Notes: generated from the sequence alone by a model not told the origin. A stretch of 64,000 nt of DNA from Sinorhizobium sp. B11 (GCA_039725955.1 CP091034.1:868001-932000), one strand, 5' to 3'; shown: positions 25,668 through 35,350, counted from the stretch's first letter. A program made the numbers and translations.

Positions 25668-28580
25668 TCAGGCCCGCTTCGTCAGCGGAAACCGTTCCCT
25701 CAGCAGTCGCAGCACCGATTCCGACGGCATCGGCGGACCGAAGAGATAGCTCTGGCCATAGCTGCAGCCCATCTTGGCAAGCTCGATCGCATCCTCGTTG
25801 GATTCGATGCCCTCGGCGACCACCTTCATCTCCAGCTCGCGCGCCATGGAGATCACCGATCTCAGCACGGTTGCCTTCTTGTCGCTGTTGTCGCGCACCA
25901 GCGCCTTGTCGAGCTTGATCGTGTCGAAGGGGAAGCGGGTGAGATAGGCAAGCGAAGAATAGCCTGTGCCGAAATCGTCGAGCGCCAGGCCAAGGCCTGC
26001 TTCCTTTAGCTTCTGCAGCACGAGACGGGCCTGTTCCGGATTTTCCATCACCATGGATTCCGTCAGTTCCAGTTTCAGCCTTGAAGGATCGCAATGGGTT
26101 TTCGCCAGCACCGAGCGGACGTCGTCGTAAAGCTCATTGTTGAGAAGCTGCACGCTGGAGAGGTTGATGGAGACGAAGATCGGTAGTTCGCCGGTCTGGT
26201 TCTGCCACCCCATCAGGTCGTTGGTCGCCTGTTCCAGCGCGAAGATGCCGAGCGCGCCGATGATGTCGGAAGCTTCGGCGATCGGGATGAATTCCGAGGG
26301 CGGGATATTGCCGCGTTTGGGATGTTCCCAACGCATCAGCGCCTCGAAACCGGCAATCTCGACATCCTCCAGCCGCGCGATCGGCTGGTAGACCATCGAA
26401 AGTTCCTTGCGTTCGATGGCGCGGCGCAGATCCGATTCAAGCTGCAGGCGGTCGGTGCCGAAATCGCGGAAGGCCGGCTGGAAAGGCTCGACGCGGTTGC
26501 CACCGGCGCGCTTGGCCCGATACATGGCAAGCTCGGCGTCGCTGAGCAGGCCGGATGCACTTTCCTGCTGGTCCACCCAGGAGGTGAGGCCGATCGAGGC
26601 GGTCAGGATGATCTCGCGGTTGGAGAAATTGATCGGCACCATGATCGCCTTGCTCATCGCATCGGCGAAATCCGCGACCTTGGCCGGATCGTGCTCGGAA
26701 ACAAGGATGAGGCCGAACTGGTCGCCCGAGAGACGCGCCAGCGTATCCTGCGGTTTCAGAAGACGGCGGAGACGCCGGGTGAGTGCGATCAGGATATTGT
26801 CGCCCGCGGCCACTCCGAGCGAATCGTTGACCAGCTTGTAGCGGTCGATGTCGATCACCATCACGGTCGGACGCAGCGTCTCGCCACCCGGTGCCAGCGT
26901 CAGCACCGACTGCAGGCGGTCTATGAAGACCTGCCGGTTCGGCAGGCCCGTCAGGTTATCGTGCAGCGCATCGTGCAGCAGCCGCTCGACGGAGTTCTTC
27001 TGCTCGGTCACATCGACGATCGTGCCGACGCAGCGAATGATTTCGCCGTTCGAGCCGAGCACCGGCCGGGCACGGATCAGGAGCCAATGGAAGTGCCCGT
27101 CTTCGGCGCGGATGCGGAACTCGTGGTTCAGCCGGCCGCGGCGATGTTCCAGGAGCACGTCAAGCGTTGCCCGGAAACGGTCGCGATCGTCAGGGTGCAG
27201 CCGCGGCAGCCAGTTGCGCGCCGCGCCATGCATTGTGCCCGGCGAAAGCCCGAGTTTTACGGAAACATCGGGAATGGTGACGACACGGTCGCGCGCTACG
27301 TCCCAGTCCCACACCATGTCGCCGGAGCCCGTCAGCGCCAGCGACTGGCGTTCGAGATCGGAGAACAGGCCCTGCTGGAAGGCGCCGCCAGCAAAGGCGT
27401 GCTGCATCACGGTGAAACCGATCAGGAGCACGATGAGGACGAGACCACCGCCGAGTGCGGGCTGAATGATGTCATTGTCGAGCCGGCCGGTGATCGTCAT
27501 CCACGCGCCAAACAGCCACACAAGCGTCAGCGCCCAGGCAGGCACAAGCAGGATGGCGCGGTCATAGCGGTTGAAGCCGAGGTAAATAATCAGCAGGAGG
27601 CCGGTTGCCGCCGTCAGTGCGAAGGAGAGCCGAGCAATGCCGGCCGCAATCGAGGGATCATAGATCGCAACGCCGAAGAGCAGCGCAAGACCCAGCACCC
27701 AGGCAAGCGTGGCGTAACCCAGATGCACATGCCATCGGTTGAGATTGAGATAGGTGAAGAGGAAGATCACGAAACTCGAGGCGAGCGCCACCTCCGCACA
27801 GGCGCGCCATATTCGTTGATCCGCCGAGGCGACGCTGATCAGCTTTCCAAGGAAGCCGAAGTCGACGCAGATATAGCCGAGCACCGCCCAGGCGAGTGCC
27901 GCCGTCGCCGGCAGCATCGAGGTTCCCTTGACGACGAAAAGGATGGTCAGGAAAACCGCCAGCAGGCCGGCAATGCCGAGCACGATGCCGCGATAGAGCG
28001 TGAAGGCGTTGATCGTGTCCTTGTAGGCATCCGGCTCCCACAGATAGATCTGCGGCAGGTCGGGTGTCGCAAGCTCGGCCACGAAGGTGATGACGGCACC
28101 GGGGTTCAGCGTGATGCGGAAGACGTCCGCTTCGTCGCTCGGCTGGCGGTCGAGTGCAAAACCTTCGCTGGGGGTAATGGCAATGATGCGCTGCGAGCCG
28201 AGATCGGGCCAGAACAGCTTGGAATTGACGAGACGGAAGTGCGGCGCGACGATGACGCGCTCAAGCTGCTCTTCCGAGACATTGGCAAGCGCAAAGACTG
28301 CCCAGTCGCCCTGATGGTTTTCCGAACTTGCCCGCACTTCGATACGCCGGCGGATACCATCGGCGCCGGCCGCGGTGGAAACCTGGAAGGCTTCGCCCTG
28401 GTTGGCGTAGATTTCGGTCGTGGCAGTCAGGTCCAGCGCAGTATCGTCGCGGGAAATCTTTACCGGTTCGGCCGCCTGCACGGTTCCCGCCGCAAGGGCG
28501 AATACCGACAGGAGAAGGGCTGCGATCACCGTGATCACTCGTCCGGACGGTGACGTCAGCAGCATGCGGTCTTTGTTCAT
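25668..28580 (-). CDS. Membrane GGDEF-EAL protein with extracytoplasmic sensor and PAS domain
   Basis: 970-residue cyclic-di-GMP turnover protein. A signal-like helix (about 15-36), a periplasmic region to about 180, roughly seven helices (185-400; 7TM-DISM-like layout), a PAS/PAC domain (410-540), GGDEF (about 545-705) and EAL (about 715-960). The EAL catalytic motifs look intact: EALMRW, ELTESMV, DDFGTGYSSL. The GGDEF signature reads SGDQF at about 615-620, with Gln for the catalytic Glu, so cyclase activity is doubtful and the protein is more likely a phosphodiesterase. The start overlaps the upstream GNAT stop (ATGA). Confidence 0.92.
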   Translation of the reverse strand: MNKDRMLLTSPSGRVITVIAALLLSVFALAAGTVQAAEPVKISRDDTALDLTATTEIYANQGEAFQVSTAAGADGIRRRIEVRASSENHQGDWAVFALANVSEEQLERVIVAPHFRLVNSKLFWPDLGSQRIIAITPSEGFALDRQPSDEADVFRITLNPGAVITFVAELATPDLPQIYLWEPDAYKDTINAFTLYRGIVLGIAGLLAVFLTILFVVKGTSMLPATAALAWAVLGYICVDFGFLGKLISVASADQRIWRACAEVALASSFVIFLFTYLNLNRWHVHLGYATLAWVLGLALLFGVAIYDPSIAAGIARLSFALTAATGLLLIIYLGFNRYDRAILLVPAWALTLVWLFGAWMTITGRLDNDIIQPALGGGLVLIVLLIGFTVMQHAFAGGAFQQGLFSDLERQSLALTGSGDMVWDWDVARDRVVTIPDVSVKLGLSPGTMHGAARNWLPRLHPDDRDRFRATLDVLLEHRRGRLNHEFRIRAEDGHFHWLLIRARPVLGSNGEIIRCVGTIVDVTEQKNSVERLLHDALHDNLTGLPNRQVFIDRLQSVLTLAPGGETLRPTVMVIDIDRYKLVNDSLGVAAGDNILIALTRRLRRLLKPQDTLARLSGDQFGLILVSEHDPAKVADFADAMSKAIMVPINFSNREIILTASIGLTSWVDQQESASGLLSDAELAMYRAKRAGGNRVEPFQPAFRDFGTDRLQLESDLRRAIERKELSMVYQPIARLEDVEIAGFEALMRWEHPKRGNIPPSEFIPIAEASDIIGALGIFALEQATNDLMGWQNQTGELPIFVSINLSSVQLLNNELYDDVRSVLAKTHCDPSRLKLELTESMVMENPEQARLVLQKLKEAGLGLALDDFGTGYSSLAYLTRFPFDTIKLDKALVRDNSDKKATVLRSVISMARELEMKVVAEGIESNEDAIELAKMGCSYGQSYLFGPPMPSESVLRLLRERFPLTKRA

Positions 28581-29191
28581 CGGCTGTTGGGTTTCCTGCC
28601 TGTATCCGCGTCACTGGCCAGACGTGAAAACATCACGTGATCATGCCACTGACCGTTGATCTTCAAATATCCGCGCAGGTAGCCTTCCCGCTGGAACCCG
28701 GCTTTCTCAAGCAGGCGAATGCTCCGTGCATTGTCTGGAATACAGGCTGCTTCAATACGGTGCAACTCAAGCCCGGCGAAGATATAAGGAATAACCAGTT
28801 GAAGTGCGGCAAACATATGGCCCTGGCCGGCAAAACGCTCGCCCATCCAATAGCCGATCATGCAGCTTTGGGCCGCACCCCGGCGGATATAGCCGATGGT
28901 GACGCCGCCAACGAGCGTCATGTCCTTTCTTAGAAAAATGAAGAGCGGGACCGCCTGTCCCGAAGCATATTCCTGTTTGCCGCGGATCACCCGGGCGCGA
29001 AACGATCCCTCGGTCAGCTCGTCGCGCCGCCATGTCGGCTCCCAGGGCTCCAGAAATCGGCGGCTATCGGCGCGAAGCCGGTGCCACTGGCTGAAATCCT
29101 GATAGCGCGGTAGGCGCAGGACATATTTATCGTTTTCGAGTTCGACCGCTTCAGGCTGTCGCGATAGGAACCGAAAAACCGATTTTGGCAT
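28577..29191 (-). CDS. GNAT acetyltransferase, RimJ/RimL type
   Basis: 204-residue acetyltransferase. The RimJ-like pattern is clear: a W/H-rich N-terminal block (LRLPRYQDFSQWHRLR), GYWMGERFAGQGHMFAALQLVIPYIF as the acetyl-CoA binding loop, and ELHRIEAACIPDNARSIRLLEKAGFQREGYLR. Such enzymes acetylate ribosomal protein N-termini or small substrates. ATG 29191 (MPKSVF) is used, with GAGGGG upstream. It is 30 bp after the M16 peptidase stop, and its own stop overlaps the GGDEF-EAL start by 4 bp. Confidence 0.92.
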   Translation of the reverse strand: MPKSVFRFLSRQPEAVELENDKYVLRLPRYQDFSQWHRLRADSRRFLEPWEPTWRRDELTEGSFRARVIRGKQEYASGQAVPLFIFLRKDMTLVGGVTIGYIRRGAAQSCMIGYWMGERFAGQGHMFAALQLVIPYIFAGLELHRIEAACIPDNARSIRLLEKAGFQREGYLRGYLKINGQWHDHVMFSRLASDADTGRKPNSR

Positions 29192-29221
29192 CGATACCCC
29201 TCGGCGCAACGGATGTGTCGG

Positions 29222-30520
29222 TCAGAGGCTCGCCTGCTTCGTCTTCGGTGCCGGGACCGAAAGCGAGGCGGTGATGTCTTCCATCGGGGCAAGCTGCTCA
29301 AGCGGACCGATCGCCGAAAGCGTCGGAACGGTGTCGTAGAACAGGCGACCCGCTAGGTCGGTCAGACGCTCTATGGTGATGCCTTCCAAGCGCTCCATCA
29401 TCTCCGGATTGGAGATCGGGCGACCGTAAAGCATCATCTGCCGGGCGACCTGGCCGGCGCGGGCGGCGGGGCTTTCCTGGCCCATGAGAAGCTGGGCGCG
29501 GATCTGCGCACGGGCGCGCTCGATTTCCTTCTGGTGGATGCTGTCGGCCGACTTGTGCAACTCGTCGATGATGACAGGCACCAGTTCCGGCAGGTTCTCG
29601 CCACCGGTTGCGGCATGTATGCCGAAGATGCCGGTATCGGAAAAGCCCCAGTGGAAAGCGTAGACTGAATAACAGAGGCCACGAAATTCGCGCACTTCCT
29701 GGAAGAGGCGGGAGGACATGCCGCCACCGAGGATATTCGCGAGGATCTGTGAGCAATAGAAATCGCGGGCGTGGTAGGCCTTGCCCTCGAAGCCGAGCAG
29801 TATCTGCGCGTCCATGAGGTCGCGCGGCTCACGCACATTGCCGCCGATGTAGCGCGCTGGCTCCATGACCGGCGGCGCATTGGGCGTGGTCGGCAGGCTG
29901 GCGAAGCGGTCTTCGACCAAGCGAACGAATTCGTCATGCTCGACGGCGCCCGCCGCCACCACGAACATCCGGTCGGTCGTGTAGTTGCGGCCGAGATAGG
30001 TGCGGATCTGCTGCGGCGTGAAGGAAACGACGGTTTCCGGCGTGCCGAGGATCGGTCTCCCGAGCGTCTGGCCGCGATAGGCGACCTCGGAGAAGCGGTC
30101 GAAGACGACGTCGTCGGGCGTGTCGTTGGCCGCGTTGATCTCCTGCAGGATGACCTGCTTCTCGCGTTCCAGCTCTTCTTCCTCGAAGGCGGATTCCGTC
30201 AGGATATCGGCGAGGATATCGACGGCGAGCGGTACATGATCCTTCAGGACACGGGCATAATAAGAGGTCGTCTCGGTGGAGGTCGCAGCGTTCACTTCGC
30301 CGCCGACATCCTCGATTTCCTCGGCGATCTCGCGGGCGGAGCGGCGTGCCGTTCCCTTGAAGGCCATGTGTTCGAGCAGGTGGGCAATACCGTGTTCGTC
30401 TTCCGTCTCATTACGCGAACCTGATTTGATCCAGACTCCGAGCGCAGCGCTTTCAAGGTGCGGCATGGTCTGTGTGACTACTGTCAGCCCGGATTTGAGC
30501 CGGGTGCACTCAACTGTCAT
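29222..30520 (-). CDS. M16 family zinc peptidase (mitochondrial processing peptidase-like)
   Basis: 432-residue pitrilysin-family protein. The inverted zinc motif HxxEH is present as HLLEH (H47, E50, H51) with the distal Glu in ELEREKQVILQE. The single-gene form resembles the beta subunit of mitochondrial processing peptidase. The C-terminal half carries the R-Y-type block QLLMGQESPAARAG. The substrate is unknown. It follows thrC by 27 bp, an arrangement commonly seen in alphaproteobacteria (inference from known gene order). Confidence 0.94.
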   Translation of the reverse strand: MTVECTRLKSGLTVVTQTMPHLESAALGVWIKSGSRNETEDEHGIAHLLEHMAFKGTARRSAREIAEEIEDVGGEVNAATSTETTSYYARVLKDHVPLAVDILADILTESAFEEEELEREKQVILQEINAANDTPDDVVFDRFSEVAYRGQTLGRPILGTPETVVSFTPQQIRTYLGRNYTTDRMFVVAAGAVEHDEFVRLVEDRFASLPTTPNAPPVMEPARYIGGNVREPRDLMDAQILLGFEGKAYHARDFYCSQILANILGGGMSSRLFQEVREFRGLCYSVYAFHWGFSDTGIFGIHAATGGENLPELVPVIIDELHKSADSIHQKEIERARAQIRAQLLMGQESPAARAGQVARQMMLYGRPISNPEMMERLEGITIERLTDLAGRLFYDTVPTLSAIGPLEQLAPMEDITASLSVPAPKTKQASL

Positions 30521-30547
30521 GTGCTATCTTTCTGCGCTTGCCGTCAT

Positions 30548-31948
30548 CTAGCTGCGGGCATGCTTGCCGATAAAGGTTTCAACCGCTTTGAGCTCGGGCT
30601 CGATGATCTGGAAGCGCTCCTCCCTGTGCATCACATCAGCAAGCCACGTCGGAAGCGCCGGGTCAATACCGGAGGCGGATTTTACGGCAGCGGGGAATTT
30701 CGCCGGATGCGCAGTCGCAAGCGTCACCATCGGCGTATTCGGCTTTTCCCGCTTGGCGGCGACGAAGACGCCGATCGCGGAATGCGGATCGAGGAGATAG
30801 CCGGTTTCTTCATAGGTCTTGCGGATCGTTTCTGCCACCTGCCGCTCGCTTGCGCGACCGGCACGGAAATCCTTCTTGATGAATTTCAGCGCTTCGGGCG
30901 AAATTTCGAAGCCATTGGATTGCTTGAGGCTTTCCATTGCGGCGCGAACCTTGGAGGCGTCGCGATCATAGGCTTCGAACAGCAGCCGCTCGAAGTTCGA
31001 GGATATCTGGATATCCATGGAAGGAGAGGTCGTGGCCTTCACCGACTTCATGTCATAGCGGCCGGTTTTCAGCATGCGCGCCAGAATATCGTTCTCGTTG
31101 GTGGCGATGACGAGCTTGTCGATCGGCAGGCCCATGCGCTTGGCACAGTAGCCGGCGAAGATATCGCCGAAATTGCCCGTTGGCACCGTGAACGAGATCT
31201 TCCGGTCCGGCCCGCCGAGTGCGATCGCCGTCGTGAAATAATAGACGATCTGGGCCATGATACGCGCCCAATTGATCGAATTGACGCCCGAGAGCTTCAC
31301 CTTGTCGCGGAAGGCCGTGTCATTGAACATGGCTTTGACGAGGTTCTGGCAATCGTCGAAATTGCCTTCCACGGCAAGCGCGTGCACGTTGCCTGATGTC
31401 GACGTCGTCATCTGGCGCTGTTGTACGGGCGAAACCTTGCCATGCGGGAAGAGGATGAAGATGTCGGTGCGCTCGCGGTTGGCAAAAGCATCGATCGCGG
31501 CACCACCCGTATCGCCCGAAGTGGCGCCGACGATGGTTGCCCGCTCGCCGCGCTTCTCCAGCGCGTAATCCATCAGGCGGGCAAGAAGCTGCATCGCCAC
31601 ATCCTTGAAGGCGAGCGTCGTGCCGTGGAACAGTTCCATCACGAAACTGTTCGGACCGGTCTGTACCAGCGGCGCGATCGCCGGATGGCGGAAAGTGCCG
31701 TAGGCCTCGTCGATCATCGCCCGGAAGGTTTCGTCCGGGATTTCACCATTGGTGAAGGGCGAAAGGATGGTGAAGGCGATCTCCTGATACGTCTTGCCGC
31801 GCAGCGCCCGGATTTCCTTTTTGGAAAAACTCGGCCATTTGCGCGGAACATAGAGCCCGCCATCGCGCGCCAGCCCTGCCAGAAGGGCGTCGCAAAAGCC
31901 GAGGGAAGGGGCCTCGCCGCGGGTCGAGATATAGTCCACGTTCGTCAT
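30548..31948 (-). CDS. thrC: Threonine synthase
   Basis: 466-residue PLP enzyme converting O-phosphohomoserine to threonine. The N-terminal MNVDYISTRG-like start, the PLP lysine in TLAFKDVAM (K115) and VGATSGDTGGAAI phosphate-binding loop are all present. The length fits the fungal/proteobacterial type II class (about 460-480). The AAGG is almost adjacent to the ATG, so ribosome binding is unusual. It heads the minus-strand set thrC-M16-GNAT-GGDEF/EAL. Confidence 0.97.
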   Translation of the reverse strand: MTNVDYISTRGEAPSLGFCDALLAGLARDGGLYVPRKWPSFSKKEIRALRGKTYQEIAFTILSPFTNGEIPDETFRAMIDEAYGTFRHPAIAPLVQTGPNSFVMELFHGTTLAFKDVAMQLLARLMDYALEKRGERATIVGATSGDTGGAAIDAFANRERTDIFILFPHGKVSPVQQRQMTTSTSGNVHALAVEGNFDDCQNLVKAMFNDTAFRDKVKLSGVNSINWARIMAQIVYYFTTAIALGGPDRKISFTVPTGNFGDIFAGYCAKRMGLPIDKLVIATNENDILARMLKTGRYDMKSVKATTSPSMDIQISSNFERLLFEAYDRDASKVRAAMESLKQSNGFEISPEALKFIKKDFRAGRASERQVAETIRKTYEETGYLLDPHSAIGVFVAAKREKPNTPMVTLATAHPAKFPAAVKSASGIDPALPTWLADVMHREERFQIIEPELKAVETFIGKHARS

Positions 31949-32213
31949 CCTTGATCTATGGCTGGAGAGTTTCCGCGCGAAAAACGGACAGTCGCCGCGT
32001 TGAAAAGAGGGAGCTTGCCGGCTCGCCGGGGCATTGCCGCAGGTATGTTATTGAAGTTGCCCGCATCCGGCGCCGAAAAGTGCATCAAAACGGTGCTTAC
32101 CCAATCGATTTTTCTTTGCGCCGCTGATATAGACCATCGCCAACTGTCATGAAAGGCCTTGCGGGAAAGTCGCAAGCACCTAGAAGAAAAGCGTCTGCAA
32201 GGGGTGGAATATC

Positions 32214-32897
32214 GTGCTCGGCAAGGTCTCGCGTCTCATTGTTTCTGCATCGCTTTTTGCCGCCCTTGCCGGCTGCAATTCGCTTGGCCTCGGCGGCGAC
32301 AGCAAGCCTGAGGCGACCGCCGCGGCAACCGGCCCGGCGCCGCTTCAGCCGAATGGCGATGCCCAGATCATGCCGGTCGCACCGACCAATCCTTCGTCGA
32401 ACCAGGCCCCGATCGGCACCGGCGTTACCGCACAAGGCAGGGTCGCGCCGGTGGTTCAGGGCGCTTGCCCGCAGATATTCATGCGCGATCAGGATGCGAT
32501 CTATCGCACCTATGCGAAGGGCGCAAAGACCGGCGACCCGCAGCAAGTGGTCTTCCAGGCATCCTTCGGTGACTACACCCGCCAGTGCACGCTGAACGAT
32601 ACGGCACTTTCGATGACCGTCGTGGCGCAGCTTCGCCTCGTCGCCGGCCCGGGCGGCGCCTCCGGCCCGGTCACCCTGCCGATCCGCATCTCGGTGCTGG
32701 ATGGTCAGGATGTTTTGTCGTCCGAAGTCGTGAATTTCCCAGCCCAGATCCCGGCCGGCGCACCGGCCACCCAGGTCATCTTCCGCCATGAAGGGATCAA
32801 GATGCCGGTCGGCTCCGGTGCTCTCGTGCGCGTCAATGTCGGTTTCGACACTCAGCCCCCCAAGAACGCAAAGAACTCGAAGAAGAAGAGCAGCTGA
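32214..32897 (+). CDS. Lipoprotein of unknown function
   Basis: 227-residue predicted lipoprotein. The signal peptide ends in the lipobox LAALAGC (Cys about 21), followed by a low-complexity Ala/Pro/Gly/Asn linker (22-75). The conserved part begins at about residue 84 with CPQIFMRDQDAIYRTY and contains DYTRQCTLND, so one disulphide is likely. The C-terminus is strongly basic (KNAKNSKKKSS). I do not recognise a functional family. The start is GTG 32214, with AAGGGG 9-14 nt upstream. It is divergent from thrC with a 265-bp shared upstream region. Confidence 0.75.
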   Translation: MLGKVSRLIVSASLFAALAGCNSLGLGGDSKPEATAAATGPAPLQPNGDAQIMPVAPTNPSSNQAPIGTGVTAQGRVAPVVQGACPQIFMRDQDAIYRTYAKGAKTGDPQQVVFQASFGDYTRQCTLNDTALSMTVVAQLRLVAGPGGASGPVTLPIRISVLDGQDVLSSEVVNFPAQIPAGAPATQVIFRHEGIKMPVGSGALVRVNVGFDTQPPKNAKNSKKKSS

Positions 32898-32984
32898 AGC
32901 ATCGGCCGCTTGATCACTCCTGTAAGACCCAACGCGCCCATTGGCGTGCTACGTGCTGCCGCGCGACAAACATCACCCTAGATG

Positions 32985-33009
32985 CAAAAAAGCCCGCAGG
33001 TTGCGGGCT
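32985..33009 (-). terminator. Rho-independent terminator of the HAD phosphatase gene
   Basis: An 8-bp stem (AGCCCGCA with TGCGGGCT) and a short loop. Read on the minus strand it is followed by a run of six T, 42 bp after the HAD stop. Confidence 0.85.
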
Positions 33010-33051
33010 CCCGGTGCGGATTTCTTCCGCTAGAGTTTCAAGGCTGCGCCC

Positions 33052-33741
33052 TTAAAGCACGCCTTCCCACTCCGCCAACGCGGCGACAACGCCGGGCAGA
33101 TCGTTCATGCGTGAAATCACCGTCTCTGCGCCCGCATCCGTCAACTTGTCGGCATGCGATGGATAGGTATGCGAGCCGCCGGTGAAGCCGATAACCCGCA
33201 TGCCTGCCGCACGCGCGGCATGAACGCCATGGGTGGAATCTTCGACAACGACAGTCCTGGAAGGCGAAACGCCCATCTGGCTGGCGCCATGCAGGAAAAT
33301 ATCCGGCTTTGGCTTGGCACGATCTGGGCCGAGATCCTTGGCGGAGAAGATGTTTGGTGCAAAGAGCTGCTTCAGGCCGACCTTGCCAAGCATCATGTCG
33401 AGCCGCTTGCTCGAGGAATTGGAGCAGATGCACCGCTTCATCGGAAGGCGACCGACGGCATATTCGACACCGGGGATAGCCTGTACTTCCTGTTCGAGCC
33501 GCACGTCCAGGATCTGCTGCGACTTGTCGAGCAGGGATGCCGAGATCGGAATGCTGGCCTCGCGCTCGATCTGGAAGAGTATGTCCTGCCAGGTCAGGCC
33601 GGCGAAGCGCTCGTTCATCTCCTCGACGCTGATCGGAAAGCCTGCTTCGGTCAGCAACACCGATTCCACGTTGGCAGCGATGATTTCGGAATCGACCAGA
33701 ACGCCGTCGCAGTCGAAGATGATGAGGTCGAAGCCGTCCAT
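33052..33741 (-). CDS. HAD-superfamily phosphatase, beta-phosphoglucomutase-like
   Basis: 229-residue HAD hydrolase, subfamily IA. Motif I is FDCDGVLVDSE (nucleophile Asp10), motif II is CSNSSS, motif III Lys is in KPKPDIF, and motif IV is VVVEDSTHGVHAARAAGM. The helical cap between motifs I and II fits sugar-phosphate or phosphoglycolate phosphatases, but no substrate is evident. It is divergent from a GntR regulator with about 154 bp between starts. Confidence 0.88.
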   Translation of the reverse strand: MDGFDLIIFDCDGVLVDSEIIAANVESVLLTEAGFPISVEEMNERFAGLTWQDILFQIEREASIPISASLLDKSQQILDVRLEQEVQAIPGVEYAVGRLPMKRCICSNSSSKRLDMMLGKVGLKQLFAPNIFSAKDLGPDRAKPKPDIFLHGASQMGVSPSRTVVVEDSTHGVHAARAAGMRVIGFTGGSHTYPSHADKLTDAGAETVISRMNDLPGVVAALAEWEGVL

Positions 33742-33895
33742 ATACTCATGCCTTATTCGGGGATGATGCGGCTTTACACGATGGCCGCCGAAAGCTCAAT
33801 CGGCTGCACGGCATGGCTGGAATGCATTGTGCGGGCAGCTTTGCCGCGAGCAGGTTCCGTGCCACCTCGACAAGTCCTGCAGGGCTCGCTACTTG

Positions 33896-34570
33896 ATGGC
33901 AATGAGCAGGGAACCTGAAGACACCATCACCGCGCGCATCGCCCGCGTGCTTGCAGAGCGCATCGTCCATGGCGAGATTGCGCCTGGCGCTCGTCTTCGA
34001 CAGGACCATATTGCCGAGGAGTTCGACACCAGCCATGTGCCGGTACGCGAGGCTTTCCGTCGGCTGGAGGCGCAGGGACTGGCGATCAGCGAGCCGCGCC
34101 GTGGCGTTCGCGTCGCCTCCTTTGATCTCGCCGAGGTGCGCGAGGTCGCTGAAATGCGCGCCGCACTCGAAGTGCTTGCTTTGACACATGCCAGCCGCCA
34201 CCTGACGCCCGCCATTCTTGACGCTGCGGAGGAGGCGACACGCGAAGGCGATGCCGCTGCCGATGTGCATGCCTGGGAAGAGGCGAACCGCCGCTTCCAC
34301 CGCCTGATCCTCACCCCTTGCGCCATGCCGCGCCTGCTCGCCTCGATCGACGACCTCCATGCGGCAAGTGCCCGCTTCCTGTTTTCCGCCTGGCGATCCG
34401 GTTGGGAAAAACGTACGGATCACGATCACAGGGCCATCCTTGCCGCACTTCGTCAGGGCAAGGCGGAGGAGGCTGCCGCCATCCTGCAGAAGCATGTGCA
34501 GTGGATCGGACGTGCCCCGCAACCCGCCCAGAAGGGCGGCGAACGTGAAGCTTTTGCTATCGTCGGCTGA
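33896..34570 (+). CDS. GntR family transcriptional regulator (FadR/FCD type)
   Basis: 224-residue regulator. An N-terminal winged helix (about 8-75: RIVHGEIAPGARLRQDHIAEEFDTSHVPVREAFRRLEAQGL) is followed by an all-helical FCD ligand domain with likely metal-binding Asp/His residues (HAWEEANRRFHRLIL, HDHRAIL). It is probably a metabolite-responsive repressor of a nearby or remote operon. ATG 33896 and 33902 are both possible; Shine-Dalgarno matches are poor. I saw no clear FadR-like palindrome in the upstream 154 bp. Confidence 0.85.
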   Translation: MAMSREPEDTITARIARVLAERIVHGEIAPGARLRQDHIAEEFDTSHVPVREAFRRLEAQGLAISEPRRGVRVASFDLAEVREVAEMRAALEVLALTHASRHLTPAILDAAEEATREGDAAADVHAWEEANRRFHRLILTPCAMPRLLASIDDLHAASARFLFSAWRSGWEKRTDHDHRAILAALRQGKAEEAAAILQKHVQWIGRAPQPAQKGGEREAFAIVG

Positions 34571-34648
34571 ATTCTCAAAATTGTAGGTACCTGAGCGAGT
34601 TTTGCACCAAGGTCGCTCGCAACCATTCAGGAATACGCGTGTCGCGCC

Positions 34649-35335
34649 TTAGCCTTCCAGCGGAAAGAGCTTGAGGAACTGCCGCTCACCCTCGGGTGAA
34701 AAGACCACAGAGCGGCTTTCCGGTATCCGCCTTGCCCAGCCGTTCTCCATGAAATTCGAAAGCAGCGCCTTGCCGAGGCTGCCGGCAAGATGGGCGCGGC
34801 GTTCGCTCCAGTCGAGGCAGGAGCGGCAGAGCGGCCGGCGGGAGGACTTGAGGCTGCCGACATCGATGCCGATACATTGCAGATCGCTCTCGCCTTTCGC
34901 CGTCACCGCAAGCCCGTCGCCGATGGCATCGATCGACCCGGAGGCAACGAGGCTGTCCAGCATGCGCACGCCAAAATCGCCCGCCAGATGATCGTAGCAG
35001 ATACGCGCCTTGCGCAGTGCCGGGTCCTTCGGACCAGGCTGATGGCGCAGATGCCCTCGGCTTGCCGCAAGGCCCATCATGCTTTCGATCAGCCGCGCGA
35101 CTGCCTCGTCGGCGAGCGTGAAGTAGCGGTGTCGCCCCTGTTTGCGCTGCGCCAGCAAGCCGCCGGCTTCGAGTTTTGAAAGGTGCGTGCTTGCGGTCTG
35201 CAGGGTGATGCCGCCAGCCGCAGCAAGTTCGGTTGCCGTCAGCGCACGCCCGCCGGTCAGCGCCGCCAGCATATTGGCGCGCGCCGGATCGCCGATGAGC
35301 GCGCCGATCTGAGCAATGTCAGGCCCTTCTTTCAT
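34649..35335 (-). CDS. ArsR family regulator with C-terminal extension
   Basis: 228-residue regulator. A winged helix (about 10-90: IGDPARANMLAALTGGRALTATELA, TLQTASTHLSKLEAGGL, GRHRYFTLAD) is followed by a longer C-terminal domain with CYDHLAGDFGVRML and CRSCLDWSERR. The CxxC might bind a metal or sense thiol state, but no classical alpha3 metal site is seen. It is divergent from the NIPSNAP/monooxygenase pair across 71 bp that contains a large palindrome, so it probably controls both directions. Confidence 0.88.
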   Translation of the reverse strand: MKEGPDIAQIGALIGDPARANMLAALTGGRALTATELAAAGGITLQTASTHLSKLEAGGLLAQRKQGRHRYFTLADEAVARLIESMMGLAASRGHLRHQPGPKDPALRKARICYDHLAGDFGVRMLDSLVASGSIDAIGDGLAVTAKGESDLQCIGIDVGSLKSSRRPLCRSCLDWSERRAHLAGSLGKALLSNFMENGWARRIPESRSVVFSPEGERQFLKLFPLEG

Positions 35336-35350
35336 ACTTCGATCGTAACC

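Noticed and set aside
26322..28553. 743-codon plus-strand frame
   Set aside because: Antisense to the GGDEF-EAL gene; no domain and no ribosome site.
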